DNA of 64,000 nucleotides from Psychrilyobacter atlanticus DSM 19335 (GTDB lineage Bacteria; Fusobacteriota; Fusobacteriia; Fusobacteriales; Fusobacteriaceae): assembly GCF_000426625.1 (NCBI RefSeq), contig NZ_KE384548.1, positions 868,001 to 932,000 on the forward strand. The letters are read 5' to 3'. The notes below the pieces were generated by a model. The model made no database searches and was not told the DNA's origin. It was given only the letters and a program-made list of their open reading frames with translations. Below are positions 23,732-32,420 of the stretch, piece after piece (positions within the stretch are counted from its first letter, which is position 1; every line of letters begins with the position of its first letter). Made by a program: the position numbers and the translations under genes.

Positions 23732-25117
23732 ATGAAAAAAGTACTAGTGATTAATACAGGTGGAACCATTGGGATGGTTCATATTGAGAAAGGTAATCCA
23801 TTGAGTCCGTTAAAACCCGCAGAAGATTGGAATGAGATTGCGGCAAATTATCCACTTTTAAATAATTTTGATACTGGATATATTCAGGTAAAAGAACTTA
23901 TCGATTCTTCAGATATGAATCCAAACATTTGGATTGAAATAGCTCAAATAATAGAAAAAAATTATGATAGATATTGTGGCTTTGTTGTTTTACATGGAAC
24001 CGACACCATGGCTTTTACAGCTTCAGCCCTCTCATTTATGCTGAATAACTTAAGTAAACCTGTGATCTTAACTGGATCTCAAGTACCTCTTGAAAACCCT
24101 AGAAGTGACGCTCTTCAAAACTTAGTAACAGCTATTCAAATAGCAGGATCGGACCTATATAACATTAGTTTAGTACCAGAAGTATCTATATTTTTTAGAG
24201 ATCATCTTCTCAGAGGAAACAGATCTAGAAAATTAGACGCAAGTAACTACTATGGTTTTTCTACTCCTAACTATCCAAATTTAGGAGTAGCAGGATCAGA
24301 TATAAAGATAGATTGTTCAAAAATTAGAAAACCATCGGAAAAAGATTTCTTTGTAGACTATTCAATGGATACAAATGTATTAGTGTTTGATATTTTTCCG
24401 GGATTCAATCCCGAGATATTAAAAAAAATATTTAAAACTAATGATATAAAAGGACTCATCTTAAAAACCTATGGAAATGGAAATGCTCCTACCAGTGATG
24501 CATTTGTTTCTGTTATTGAAGAAATCATAGATTCAGGTGTTACCGTTGTAAATATCAGTCAATGCCCTACTGGGATGGTTAAAATGGGTCTCTATGATGC
24601 CAGTACAAGGCTTTTAGATGCAGGTGTAGTCAGTGGTATGGATCTTACCCCAGAAGCAGCTATTGCCAAGCTTATGCACCTTTTAGGTAAGGGAATGGAT
24701 AGTAAGTCTATTGGAGAAGCTATCCAACTTGATATCTGCGGAGAACAAAGCTTGGATCTCCTTGCTCATCGGCTGGATAATGCCAATGAAGGAGTTACTT
24801 CAAAATCATTTGAGATAGCTCTTTCAAAGGAAATAGATCCCTCGAAGATAAAAAGAACTAGGTTTAGAGTTAGAAATATAAGTTCTTCCGATCCAATAAA
24901 TCTAAGTGTAAGTATTAAAGGAGATACTGAGTTACCTCTAAAAAATTCTATAAAAACTCTAAATAGAGATGGAGAAATAGCTGATTTTTTAATTAGTTTC
25001 GATCATTCTACCGCTCAAATTTTAGAAAAAGGCACAAAAATTTATTTCAATATTGAATCCCAAAGAAAAATTTCTTGGGACAGGGTAGTCTTTGAAATTT
25101 TTATAGACAAGTATTAG
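23732..25117 (+). CDS. Type I asparaginase with about 110-residue C-terminal extension
   Basis: A 461-residue protein whose first ~345 residues are a cytoplasmic L-asparaginase I: INTGGTIGM near 7-15 (catalytic Thr), FVVLHGTDTMAFTASALSFM near 83-102 (second catalytic Thr and Asp), KPVILTGSQVPL and SVFFRDHLLRGNRSRKLDA-like sequence near 160-180. It releases ammonia from asparagine to give aspartate, the substrate of the aspartase at 32421. Usual length is 325-350; here residues about 350-461 (from SFEIALSKEIDPSKIKRTRF to the end) form an additional beta-rich segment I do not recognise. The frame is intact and codon use does not change. GGAGGAG precedes the ATG; a strong terminator follows. Confidence 0.92.
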   Translation: MKKVLVINTGGTIGMVHIEKGNPLSPLKPAEDWNEIAANYPLLNNFDTGYIQVKELIDSSDMNPNIWIEIAQIIEKNYDRYCGFVVLHGTDTMAFTASALSFMLNNLSKPVILTGSQVPLENPRSDALQNLVTAIQIAGSDLYNISLVPEVSIFFRDHLLRGNRSRKLDASNYYGFSTPNYPNLGVAGSDIKIDCSKIRKPSEKDFFVDYSMDTNVLVFDIFPGFNPEILKKIFKTNDIKGLILKTYGNGNAPTSDAFVSVIEEIIDSGVTVVNISQCPTGMVKMGLYDASTRLLDAGVVSGMDLTPEAAIAKLMHLLGKGMDSKSIGEAIQLDICGEQSLDLLAHRLDNANEGVTSKSFEIALSKEIDPSKIKRTRFRVRNISSSDPINLSVSIKGDTELPLKNSIKTLNRDGEIADFLISFDHSTAQILEKGTKIYFNIESQRKISWDRVVFEIFIDKY

Positions 25118-25126
25118 GTAAAAAGT

Positions 25127-25174
25127 AAAAAGTGATAGGTTGAGCATACGTATACTCAACCTATCACTTTTTTT
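25127..25174 (+). terminator. Terminator of asparaginase gene
   Basis: 18-base perfect arms (25127-25144 and 25155-25172) around CATACGTATA, with T-run; on the minus strand it is also followed by T, so it may act in both directions. Confidence 0.95.
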
Positions 25175-25185
25175 ATCATTCGAAA

Positions 25186-25251
25186 AATTATAAATTAATT
25201 CTAAAAATTTTAGTGTGACTTATTTAGATGCAACACCATGTTGCTTTTTTA
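25186..25251 (-). repeat. Dispersed hairpin repeat, copy D
   Basis: Read on the minus strand: the stop codon of the MORN lipoprotein gene (TAA, 25251-25249) is the start of TAAAAAAGCAACATGGTGTTGC, then ATCTAAATAAGTCACAC and an AT-rich tail. The stem GCAACA/TGTTGC differs from copy B (GCAACG/CGTTGC) by a compensatory pair of changes. Confidence 0.75.
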
Positions 25252-25755
25252 TTCTTCTTCATCTACCTCATAACTTATTCTGCTGGTCACACTACCATCT
25301 TTTCCATAGGAAACTGCATCTCCAACCATAACGTCATCTTTAAATCGAACTTCAAATTTAATAGCTGAATTTTCATAATATTCAGTTAGCATCCCATTCA
25401 ATCTTCCCTGACTGTAATTTTCTACTATTTTTTTATTCCCATTTGAATAATACTGATATTTTGTACCATCTAACTTATTTTCAATGAAATTCATCTTTGA
25501 TCTCAAATTACCATCTTCATAATAAAATAAAAATTCTCCATGGAATTTCCCATCTTTAAAAGTTCCAAAAGCCTTTTCATGTTTTTTTTCATAATAAGAC
25601 CTAGCTTCACCTGTATAGAGTTTTTCATTTTTATAATAAAGGCCGTCTTTCACCTTTAAGTTGTTAAATTTTGTTTCTTTCGTAAAAAAATCAAGGCTGG
25701 TACACCCTCCCAAAATTAATAATATCAGAATAATCATAGATTGTTTTAACTTCAT
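25249..25755 (-). CDS. MORN-variant repeat lipoprotein, 168 aa
   Basis: A predicted lipoprotein: signal peptide with lipobox LILGGC (Cys about 18), then tandem MORN-like variant repeats of the YwqK type (GLYYKNEKLYTGEARSYYEK, GTFKDGKFHGEFLFYYEDGN, KMNFIENKLDGTKYQYYSNG, ENYSQGRLNGMLTEYYENS, RFKDDVMVGDAVSYGKDGS). Such repeats form an extended beta surface; proteins of this kind are numerous in fusobacteria and their partners are unknown. It would sit in the inner or outer membrane facing the periplasm. The stop codon lies inside a dispersed repeat. GGAGGT precedes the ATG. Confidence 0.85.
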   Translation of the reverse strand: MKLKQSMIILILLILGGCTSLDFFTKETKFNNLKVKDGLYYKNEKLYTGEARSYYEKKHEKAFGTFKDGKFHGEFLFYYEDGNLRSKMNFIENKLDGTKYQYYSNGNKKIVENYSQGRLNGMLTEYYENSAIKFEVRFKDDVMVGDAVSYGKDGSVTSRISYEVDEEE

Positions 25756-25872
25756 ATTCCACCTCCCTGTTTATTATACAGTTTTTAAAAAATTATTTCT
25801 AGAAGAATTTAAAGTTGAATTTATTTATTTTTTCAACTATACTTATAATAAAGAAAAAATATGGAGGAGCCT

Positions 25873-26685
25873 ATGAGTTTATTTGGAATTAAAGAAAAAG
25901 AGAAAATTGCTGAGTTAAATATACTGATCGATAGCCTGCAAAAAGAAATAATCAAAAATAAGACCAAAGAGGATGACTTACTAAACATCATCCAAGAAAA
26001 AGAGAAAAAAATAGAGAAAATATCCAAATCTCCTCATGATAGACAATTTGAAAAAATCACCTTAGAGTTTGATAAGGTAACAAAAGAAAATACAGATCTA
26101 AAAAATTCAAATAAAATTTTTAAATTAGAAAATATGAAATTAATTACTGAAAACCATGAAATCATTGAAAAAATAACAGAAATAGAAAAAATGGCAGATA
26201 GTTTAAGGGAAGAAAACAAGATTTTAAAACAATCTAAAGAACCCAAAATTGTTAGAGAAGAACCTCGATATAGAGTTTTAATTAAAGACCTTTATTCAGC
26301 TAGAAAACATGACGAATTTAAGAAAATCTGTGACAATTCAAGTTACATATATGTAACTGAATTAGAAAATTTAAATTTTGAAAAATTAATAGCAGATGGG
26401 ATCTCTAAAACAAAAATAAATAATGCTGAAAATGAATACATCAAATTTAAAAATGGTGAATTTAGTTCCGATATAGAGGAATACTTAATCTACGGACACA
26501 AAGTATCCAAGGTATTTTTTAGATATAGAAGTTTTGTTTCCTACTTAACAGAAATAGGAATAAAGTTTATCTACCAACTAGAAAACTTTGATTTTGAACT
26601 TTTAAAAGGGGAAAACTTTACCCCTACACAGGTCGAAAAATTAAAAGAAAAGATAGCTGAATATAATGAATTAAGAAAAAAATAA
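25873..26685 (+). CDS. Coiled-coil protein with duplicated C-terminal module, 270 aa
   Basis: Not recognised as a named family. Residues about 5-125 are a long, charged coiled coil. The C-terminal half holds two similar modules: YVTELENLNFEKLIADGISK (then TKINNAENEYIKFK) near 160-195 and FIYQLENFDFELLKGENFTP (then TQVEKLKEKIAEYN) near 230-265, so the domain arose by internal duplication. These look like short helical hairpins. ATG 25873 is chosen because the GGAGGAG at 25863 serves it; the in-frame ATG at 25861 overlaps that site. It lies 20 bases upstream of the threonine aldolase gene and probably shares its transcript. Confidence 0.7.
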   Translation: MSLFGIKEKEKIAELNILIDSLQKEIIKNKTKEDDLLNIIQEKEKKIEKISKSPHDRQFEKITLEFDKVTKENTDLKNSNKIFKLENMKLITENHEIIEKITEIEKMADSLREENKILKQSKEPKIVREEPRYRVLIKDLYSARKHDEFKKICDNSSYIYVTELENLNFEKLIADGISKTKINNAENEYIKFKNGEFSSDIEEYLIYGHKVSKVFFRYRSFVSYLTEIGIKFIYQLENFDFELLKGENFTPTQVEKLKEKIAEYNELRKK

Positions 26686-26704
26686 TTTTTTATTGGGGGG
26701 ACAT

Positions 26705-27736
26705 ATGAAAAAAAGTTTTGCAAGCGACAACTACAGCGGGGTACATCCTAATATTATGAAAAGCTTAATCAACGCCAATAGTGGTCATCAATCTCCATAT
26801 GGAGGAGATGAATATACCACAAAGGCTAAGGAAAAGTTCAATGAAATATTTGGGCCGGTAGAAACCCTATTTGTATACAACGGAACTGCATCAAATGTTT
26901 TTGCCTTAGATATAATGAAGGAGATAGGCAGCGCTATTATCTGTCCTGAGACTGCTCATATATTCACAGATGAGACCGGCTCCACAGCTAAGGTTACTGG
27001 AATGCAGATGTTGACTGTCCCTACTACAGACGGAAAATTAGACATAGAAAAAGCTAAAAAATATCTATTATTTAAAGATACTTTTCATAGACCCAGCCCC
27101 TCGATTATATCAATCAGTCAGGCCACAGAAAATGGAACTATCTATACTTTAGACGAGATCAGAGAGATCTCTAATTTTGCTAAAAAACATGGTATGTATC
27201 TTCACATGGATGGTGCCAGAATATCTAATGCAGTAGTGGCTATGGGGTGTTCATTGGAGGAGATGACAAGAGGATGCGGAGTAGACGTTCTTTCTTTTGG
27301 AGGCACTAAAAACGGTATTATGTTTGGAGAAGCTTTGGTTATCTTTAATGAAAAACTAAAAGACAAAGTAAAAGAATTTGAATACCTCAGAAAACAAAAT
27401 TTACAGCTTCATTCAAAGATGAGATATATTTCGGCTCAATACCTAACTCTTTTAGAAGATAACCTTTGGTATGAAAATGCCAAAGTTGGAAATGAGATGG
27501 CAAAATATCTAGAAAGTGAACTCCTAAAAATTGATATTTCTATAACCAATGAGGTCAGAGGAAATACTGTTTTTGCAATTTTACCGGAAAAAATTATAGA
27601 ACCCTTACAGGAGTTTTGTTATTTCTATGTCTGGGATCCTAATACTTCAGAGGTCAGGTTCGTTATGTCCTTTGATATCCTAAAGGAAGACATAGACCTT
27701 TTCATAAAAAAAATAAAAGAATTAATAAGTAAATAA
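26705..27736 (+). CDS. ltaE: Low-specificity L-threonine aldolase
   Basis: A 343-residue PLP enzyme of the beta-eliminating lyase/threonine aldolase family that splits threonine to glycine and acetaldehyde. Visible motifs: FASDNYSGVHP at the start, NSGHQSPYGGDEYT near 25-38, FVYNGTASNVFAL, AHIFTDETG, HMDGARISNA near 168 (PLP pyridine Asp) and SFGGTKNG near 197 (Schiff-base Lys). The family start MKKSFASDN and a G-rich ribosome site support ATG 26705. It follows a coiled-coil gene by 20 bases. It provides glycine and acetaldehyde, the latter a possible substrate for the alcohol dehydrogenase at 21451. Confidence 0.93.
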   Translation: MKKSFASDNYSGVHPNIMKSLINANSGHQSPYGGDEYTTKAKEKFNEIFGPVETLFVYNGTASNVFALDIMKEIGSAIICPETAHIFTDETGSTAKVTGMQMLTVPTTDGKLDIEKAKKYLLFKDTFHRPSPSIISISQATENGTIYTLDEIREISNFAKKHGMYLHMDGARISNAVVAMGCSLEEMTRGCGVDVLSFGGTKNGIMFGEALVIFNEKLKDKVKEFEYLRKQNLQLHSKMRYISAQYLTLLEDNLWYENAKVGNEMAKYLESELLKIDISITNEVRGNTVFAILPEKIIEPLQEFCYFYVWDPNTSEVRFVMSFDILKEDIDLFIKKIKELISK

Positions 27737-27744
27737 ATTAATAA

Positions 27745-27784
27745 AAATAGGAGGAAAGCTCATATGAGCTTTCCTCCTATTTAT
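27745..27784. terminator. Bidirectional terminator between ltaE and SulP transporter
   Basis: 19-base perfect arms (27745-27763, 27764-27782) with T-rich flanks on both strands; convergent genes on either side. Confidence 0.93.
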
Positions 27785-27797
27785 TTATACTAAACTA

Positions 27798-29321
27798 CTA
27801 TGCTAAACTATCATCTGCTACATGATATTGAGGATCTTCAAATACATTTACCTCTATTATTTCCTCTGCATTTTTTAACAATACTAAACAATCTGGACTT
27901 AGATGTTTTAAATGAATTTTTTTTCCTAATTCACTATATTTTTCTGTGATAGCATTTATCGCCTCAATGGCAGAATGATCACTTATATGGGAGTTAGCAA
28001 AATCAATATATACTTCTTTTGGATCTTCCTTTGGAGTAAATATCTCCTTGAAACTTACTGCAGAACCAAAAAACAACGGTCCATCTAATCTATATATTTT
28101 TACACCATCTTCTCTAACCTCAATTCTAGCACCAATTTTTTTACCTTTTTCCCAGGCAAAAATTAACGCTGATATGATAACACCAATAATTACTGCAAGT
28201 GCTAAATCATGCAGAACAGTAATAACTGCAACAATCAATATTATAACAATATCTTTTGTTGGAACTTTTTTTCTTAACTTTAAACTATCCCAGGCAAAAG
28301 TTTCTATAACTACCATAAACATTACTCCTACAAGAGCTGCTAATGGAATAATTTCTATTATTTTAGAACCGAATAAAACAAATGATAAAAGTGATAACGC
28401 TGTGGCAATTCCTGAAAGTCTACCTCTACCATTACTGGTAATATTAACAATTGACTGACCGATCATAGCACAACCACCGGTACCACCCATAAATCCATTG
28501 AGGAGGTTTCCTATTCCCTGTCCAATACATTCACGATTTCCCTGTCCTCTGGTATCTGTAAGATCATCAACTAGTGAAAGTGTCAACAATGATTCAATAA
28601 GTCCAACCAATGCAGCTGTTACTGCAAATGGAACTATGATCTCTAAAGTTTCAAGGTTGATTGGCAGGTTAGGAATATGAAATTGCGGTAATCCGCCAGA
28701 TATTCCACCCTTTGCAAATTCTTTAACATTAGGCATGTGAATCCCTACTTTATTCAGCCACATAGCTAAACCAGTAGTTACTACTATTCCCACAAGAGAT
28801 GCCGGTATAGCCTTTGTAAATTTTGGTAAAAAATGAACTATTGCCATAGTTAATAATACTAAAGCTACCATTACATACAACTGTGCCCCTTGCATTAATT
28901 TCCCATCAACTTTAAATTGATTTAATTGAGCTAGGAAGATTACGATGGCTAAACCATTTACAAATCCTAAAATTACTGGATGAGGAATCATACGTGCAAA
29001 TTTCCCTAATTTAAATACACCTGTTAGTATTTGTATTAACCCCATCAATACCACTGTGGCAAATAGATATTCTACCCCATGTCTGGCAACTAGAGCTACA
29101 AAAACTACAGCTACACTTCCTGCTGCTCCAGAGATCATCCCAGGTCGTCCCCCAAATATTGCAGCACAAAGACCGATGATAACCGATGCATGAAGACCTA
29201 TTAATGGATCGATTCCAGCTACAAAAGCAAAAGCTATAACTTCTGGAACCAGAGCTAAAGCTACTGTAATACCTGCAAGAACTTCATTCTTGAGGTTTAT
29301 ATTACGAATTATTGATATCAT
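27798..29321 (-). CDS. SulP-family anion transporter with STAS domain
   Basis: A 507-residue SulP (SLC26) transporter with about 10-14 membrane helices (residues 20-400) and a C-terminal cytoplasmic STAS domain (about 405-500). Family landmarks are VALALVPEVIAFAFVAGIDPLIGLHA near 18-43, GAAGSVAVV, and GNLLNGFMGGTGGCAMIGQS near 270-290. SulP members move sulfate, bicarbonate or other anions with Na+ or H+. In the STAS domain the NTP-binding loop reads NSHISDHSAIEAI. Bicarbonate uptake would fit the carbonic anhydrase at 7693, but the substrate is unproven. GGAGG precedes the ATG. Confidence 0.92.
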   Translation of the reverse strand: MISIIRNINLKNEVLAGITVALALVPEVIAFAFVAGIDPLIGLHASVIIGLCAAIFGGRPGMISGAAGSVAVVFVALVARHGVEYLFATVVLMGLIQILTGVFKLGKFARMIPHPVILGFVNGLAIVIFLAQLNQFKVDGKLMQGAQLYVMVALVLLTMAIVHFLPKFTKAIPASLVGIVVTTGLAMWLNKVGIHMPNVKEFAKGGISGGLPQFHIPNLPINLETLEIIVPFAVTAALVGLIESLLTLSLVDDLTDTRGQGNRECIGQGIGNLLNGFMGGTGGCAMIGQSIVNITSNGRGRLSGIATALSLLSFVLFGSKIIEIIPLAALVGVMFMVVIETFAWDSLKLRKKVPTKDIVIILIVAVITVLHDLALAVIIGVIISALIFAWEKGKKIGARIEVREDGVKIYRLDGPLFFGSAVSFKEIFTPKEDPKEVYIDFANSHISDHSAIEAINAITEKYSELGKKIHLKHLSPDCLVLLKNAEEIIEVNVFEDPQYHVADDSLA

Positions 29322-29430
29322 TTTTCCTCCCTATTTTTTAAAAACATATAATTTTATATACAAACAGCATTGTATCATTTTCTTTAAACTTTTACAACTT
29401 TTCTTAGATAAATCTTAGGAATTTAAACCT

Positions 29431-29463
29431 TATAAAAAAATAGGGTAGATAAATCTACCCTAT
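29431..29463 (-). terminator. Terminator between SulP and plsC genes
   Basis: ATAGGGTAGAT (29440-29450) pairs with ATCTACCCTAT (29453-29463); on the minus strand a run of seven T follows. It ends the plsC transcript. Confidence 0.92.
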
Positions 29464-29469
29464 CCCTAA

Positions 29470-30198
29470 TTATCTGTTGTAATTATTTACGATTATTTCC
29501 TTAACTACATTATGAATATTCTTTAAACCTTCTCTATCATAATTTTTGGTATCCACTACCTTCCCAATGATCAATTTGACATTTTTATTTTTAAACATCT
29601 TAACACTCTTTTTATTTTGAATATCATATGTTCCTTTTAATGTGATTGGTATAATCTTTGCCTTAGAGTCAATGGCCACTTTAAACCCACCATTTTTAAA
29701 TTCTCCTATCTCTCCAGTATCAGATCTAGTTCCTTCTGGAAAAACCAGCATAGGATAACCATCTTTAATAAATTTCACAGATTTTCTTATAGCTTTAATC
29801 CCTTCTCTAGGATTTTTTCTGTCTATAAATATGGAGTTAGTAATTGGTATCCAAGTTTTAAAAAACATCCAAGTTTCCATCTCTTTTTTAGCCATAAATC
29901 CGGGTACAAAAGGGAAATAGCCTTGAATAGCAGGAATATCTATATTACTTTGATGGTTGGATATTAAAACCATAGGTTCATCCATAGAAAGACTTTTAAA
30001 CTCATCCTCGTCTTCATAGACCACTTCTACTTTAGAATTAGTCCTCTCAATAATTCCCCTTCCAAATCCTCTAAATAAATCTCTAGCATAAAAAACACGA
30101 TCTTTTTCATCATCTATTTTTTTCACCTTAGACAATTTAAATATGTTCAGTTTTAAAAAGTATAAAAATCCAAATAATGTTACTCTTAATAATGTCAT
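29470..30198 (-). CDS. plsC: 1-acyl-sn-glycerol-3-phosphate acyltransferase
   Basis: A 242-residue membrane-associated acyltransferase that converts lysophosphatidate to phosphatidate. The catalytic NHQSNID (NHx4D) motif is near 88-94, IFIDRKNPREG near 128, and VFPEGTRSDTGEIGEFKNGG near 160-180 (FPEGTRS motif), followed by PITLKGTY. The N-terminus has one hydrophobic segment for membrane attachment. It lies upstream of nothing else on its transcript, but the cardiolipin synthase gene is 78 bases further upstream on the same strand, so a phospholipid gene cluster is likely. Confidence 0.93.
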   Translation of the reverse strand: MTLLRVTLFGFLYFLKLNIFKLSKVKKIDDEKDRVFYARDLFRGFGRGIIERTNSKVEVVYEDEDEFKSLSMDEPMVLISNHQSNIDIPAIQGYFPFVPGFMAKKEMETWMFFKTWIPITNSIFIDRKNPREGIKAIRKSVKFIKDGYPMLVFPEGTRSDTGEIGEFKNGGFKVAIDSKAKIIPITLKGTYDIQNKKSVKMFKNKNVKLIIGKVVDTKNYDREGLKNIHNVVKEIIVNNYNR

Positions 30199-30276
30199 CG
30201 CTTTCCTCCTAGCTTTTAAATTACACCTGTCATCTTAACATCTTAAGCCAGTAAAGTCAACGGATATAAGTTTTTT

Positions 30277-31716
30277 TTACATTATAGGTGAAAGGAGTTT
30301 TGAAACCGATTCTTTAAACCGGATTACGAATTTTCTATTCTTATATTTTTTAGAAGTAATCAGGGTAGACTTTCCAATATCCTCTAAAAAAGCATCCTTT
30401 AATTGAAGTGCTATCTCAGGATCGTAGATAAAAACATTTATCTCAAAATTCAGTAAAAAACTCCTGATATCCATATTAGTAGACCCAATAGTACAAATTT
30501 CATCATCAACTATTACAACTTTAGAGTGTAAAAATCCATTGTCATAGGTATAGCATCTAGCCCCTAATTTAACCAGATCTCCGATATAGGAAAGGGTTGC
30601 CCAGTAGACAAAAATATGGTCAGGTTTAGAAGGAATCATGATATTTACTTCTATCCCACCCATAACAGCAATTTTTAAGGCATTTAATACGGTCTCATCA
30701 GGGATAAAATATGGTGTCTGTATATAGATATTTTTTTTTGCTCCTGTAATCATCTTAAAGATACCATTTTTTATAAATGGTTCTTCATAGTCCGGACCGC
30801 TGCTTACTATCTGTAAATCACTATGGCCGCTGCTTTTTTCAAAGTGTAGATAATCATCTATAGAGTAATTTAATTTTTTCTTCCTCCTCTTAAAGAGAGA
30901 TTTTTGCTCCCTCATAAAATCCAGGTTTATTAAAAATTCTTTTTCTAATCCTAAAACACCAGATCCTTTTATCCGAAGGTGTGTATCCCTCCAATAACCA
31001 ATTTTTTTATTTTTTCCTAAATATTCATCTCCTATATTCATGCCGCCTAAAAAACCACACTTCCCATCAACTAAAACTATTTTTTTATGAGTTCTATAGT
31101 TAGCCCTCAGTCCGAATCGGGAAAATAATGGAGGAAAAAAGTTAAGCACTTCCCCTCCTGCATCCTGAAGTCTTTGAAAAAAACTATTGGATACGTGAAT
31201 ACAACCCATACCATCATAGATCAACTTTACCTCTACTCCATTTTTAGCTTTATTTATTAGCAGATCCATAATTTCATTACCTATATCATCATTTTCGAAG
31301 ATATAGTATTCCATATGAATATATCTTTCAGCTGAACTGATCGATTCTTTGAGATCCTTAAAGAGGTTCTCCCCATGATTATATAATTTAATCTCATTTT
31401 TGGTTCTTAAATAGGCATGATTTTTTACATTAAATAACTGAATCAAATTATTCTGCGGATGGGAGCTTGTATCGCTCACTATGTCCTGTTTAAATTTTTT
31501 CTTATCAAATGAAAATTTCTTATAATATTTACGGGTAAATCGCCTCTTTCTCAAACTTAATCCAAAAAAAAGATAGAGAATAAAGCCAAATATATGAGTT
31601 AAACTAAGGATAAGAATCCATATTATAGTACTTGTATTTTTTCTTTTTTCAAAGAATATAATAATAATAATAAAGATAATATTTAGTATATAAACCCCTG
31701 TAAAAATACTATTCAT
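30277..31716 (-). CDS. cls: Cardiolipin synthase (phospholipase D family)
   Basis: A 479-residue cardiolipin synthase. Two N-terminal membrane helices (about 5-22 and 30-50, IWILILSLTHIFGFILYLFF) are followed by two PLD domains, each with an HKD motif: HKKIVLVDGKCGFLGGMNIG near 210 and HSKVVIVDDEICTIGSTNMD near 393. It condenses two phosphatidylglycerols at the inner membrane. Its ATG overlaps the end of the upstream DUF1499 gene by 8 bases, so they are one operon; plsC lies downstream. Full length for the family. Confidence 0.95.
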   Translation of the reverse strand: MNSIFTGVYILNIIFIIIIIFFEKRKNTSTIIWILILSLTHIFGFILYLFFGLSLRKRRFTRKYYKKFSFDKKKFKQDIVSDTSSHPQNNLIQLFNVKNHAYLRTKNEIKLYNHGENLFKDLKESISSAERYIHMEYYIFENDDIGNEIMDLLINKAKNGVEVKLIYDGMGCIHVSNSFFQRLQDAGGEVLNFFPPLFSRFGLRANYRTHKKIVLVDGKCGFLGGMNIGDEYLGKNKKIGYWRDTHLRIKGSGVLGLEKEFLINLDFMREQKSLFKRRKKKLNYSIDDYLHFEKSSGHSDLQIVSSGPDYEEPFIKNGIFKMITGAKKNIYIQTPYFIPDETVLNALKIAVMGGIEVNIMIPSKPDHIFVYWATLSYIGDLVKLGARCYTYDNGFLHSKVVIVDDEICTIGSTNMDIRSFLLNFEINVFIYDPEIALQLKDAFLEDIGKSTLITSKKYKNRKFVIRFKESVSKLLSPIM

Positions 31717-32143
31717 AGAATCGCACTCTTATTTTTTCCATTCTTTTTCTATTTACTCCAAAATCACTATACCCGGTTCTAGCCAAAGATCTGATATGGA
31801 TAATATTTTTGTCCTTAGGAAAGTAAAACTCTACATCATCTACAAATTTAAAGAACGATGATCTTACCTTAGCATGAATATATTCATCACTTTCTTCTAC
31901 GATACTGGTATTTTTTAATTCTTTTAAAATGACAGTGATTTTTTCTATAGCCAACTCTCTTGTAATATTATTATAAACAATAGGCTCTATATAGTGAGAG
32001 TCCTCCTTAATAGCCATAGAAGACACGCAGTTTGGACTGGTTGGACATGGGTAAAATTTCCCCTCAATTACTCCTGTTTCTTTTTTTATAGCAGAGGTAC
32101 ATCCTACAAGTAATAGCAGTGATAGTGTCAGCATATATTTCAT
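31709..32143 (-). CDS. DUF1499 lipoprotein, 144 aa
   Basis: A short lipoprotein: signal peptide with lipobox LLLVGC (Cys about 15), then a DUF1499 domain with the hallmark CPTSPNCVSS near 33-42, and VDDVEFYFPKDKNIIHIRSLARTGYSDFGVNRKRMEKIR towards the end (two stretches of conserved family sequence). The function of DUF1499 is unknown; members are found in bacteria and plastids. It is the first gene of an operon with cardiolipin synthase, overlapping it by 8 bases, so a role in envelope or lipid maintenance is a reasonable guess. GGAGG precedes the ATG. Confidence 0.88.
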   Translation of the reverse strand: MKYMLTLSLLLLVGCTSAIKKETGVIEGKFYPCPTSPNCVSSMAIKEDSHYIEPIVYNNITRELAIEKITVILKELKNTSIVEESDEYIHAKVRSSFFKFVDDVEFYFPKDKNIIHIRSLARTGYSDFGVNRKRMEKIRVRFYE

Positions 32144-32250
32144 AATCTTCCTCCTTGTATTCTACACACATTTTTAACTCTTATTTTAAATAGATCTTTT
32201 CTCAGTCTAAGTATACCCAAGTTTAGCCTAAGATTCAATTAATTTAATGT

Positions 32251-32313
32251 GAAAAACAACGTGATGTCATATCTAAATAAACATATTCTAAACCTTTATA
32301 ACTTTTGTTTGGT
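32251..32313 (+). repeat. Dispersed hairpin repeat, copy C (decayed hairpin, long tail)
   Basis: GAAAAACAACGTGATGTCAT, then ATCTAAATAAACATATTCTA and AACCTTTATAACTTTTG. The tail aligns with copy B for about 40 bases, but the hairpin arms have diverged (ACAACGT against ATGTCAT). This copy does not overlap a stop codon. Confidence 0.6.
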
Positions 32314-32373
32314 CTGTAATTTTTACCTTAAAACTATTTATTGGTGTCTTTGCAGATATGATTTCTTAGATAA

Positions 32374-32404
32374 TAAAAAAAGGGGCCAGAAAATTCCAGC
32401 CCCC
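32374..32404 (-). terminator. Terminator of aspartase gene
   Basis: GGGG-c-CAG with CCAG-c-CCCC (32382-32404, minus strand GGGGGCTGG...CTGGCCCC) followed on the minus strand by seven T, 17 bases after the stop codon. Confidence 0.9.
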
Positions 32405-32420
32405 AATAATTAAATTAAAA

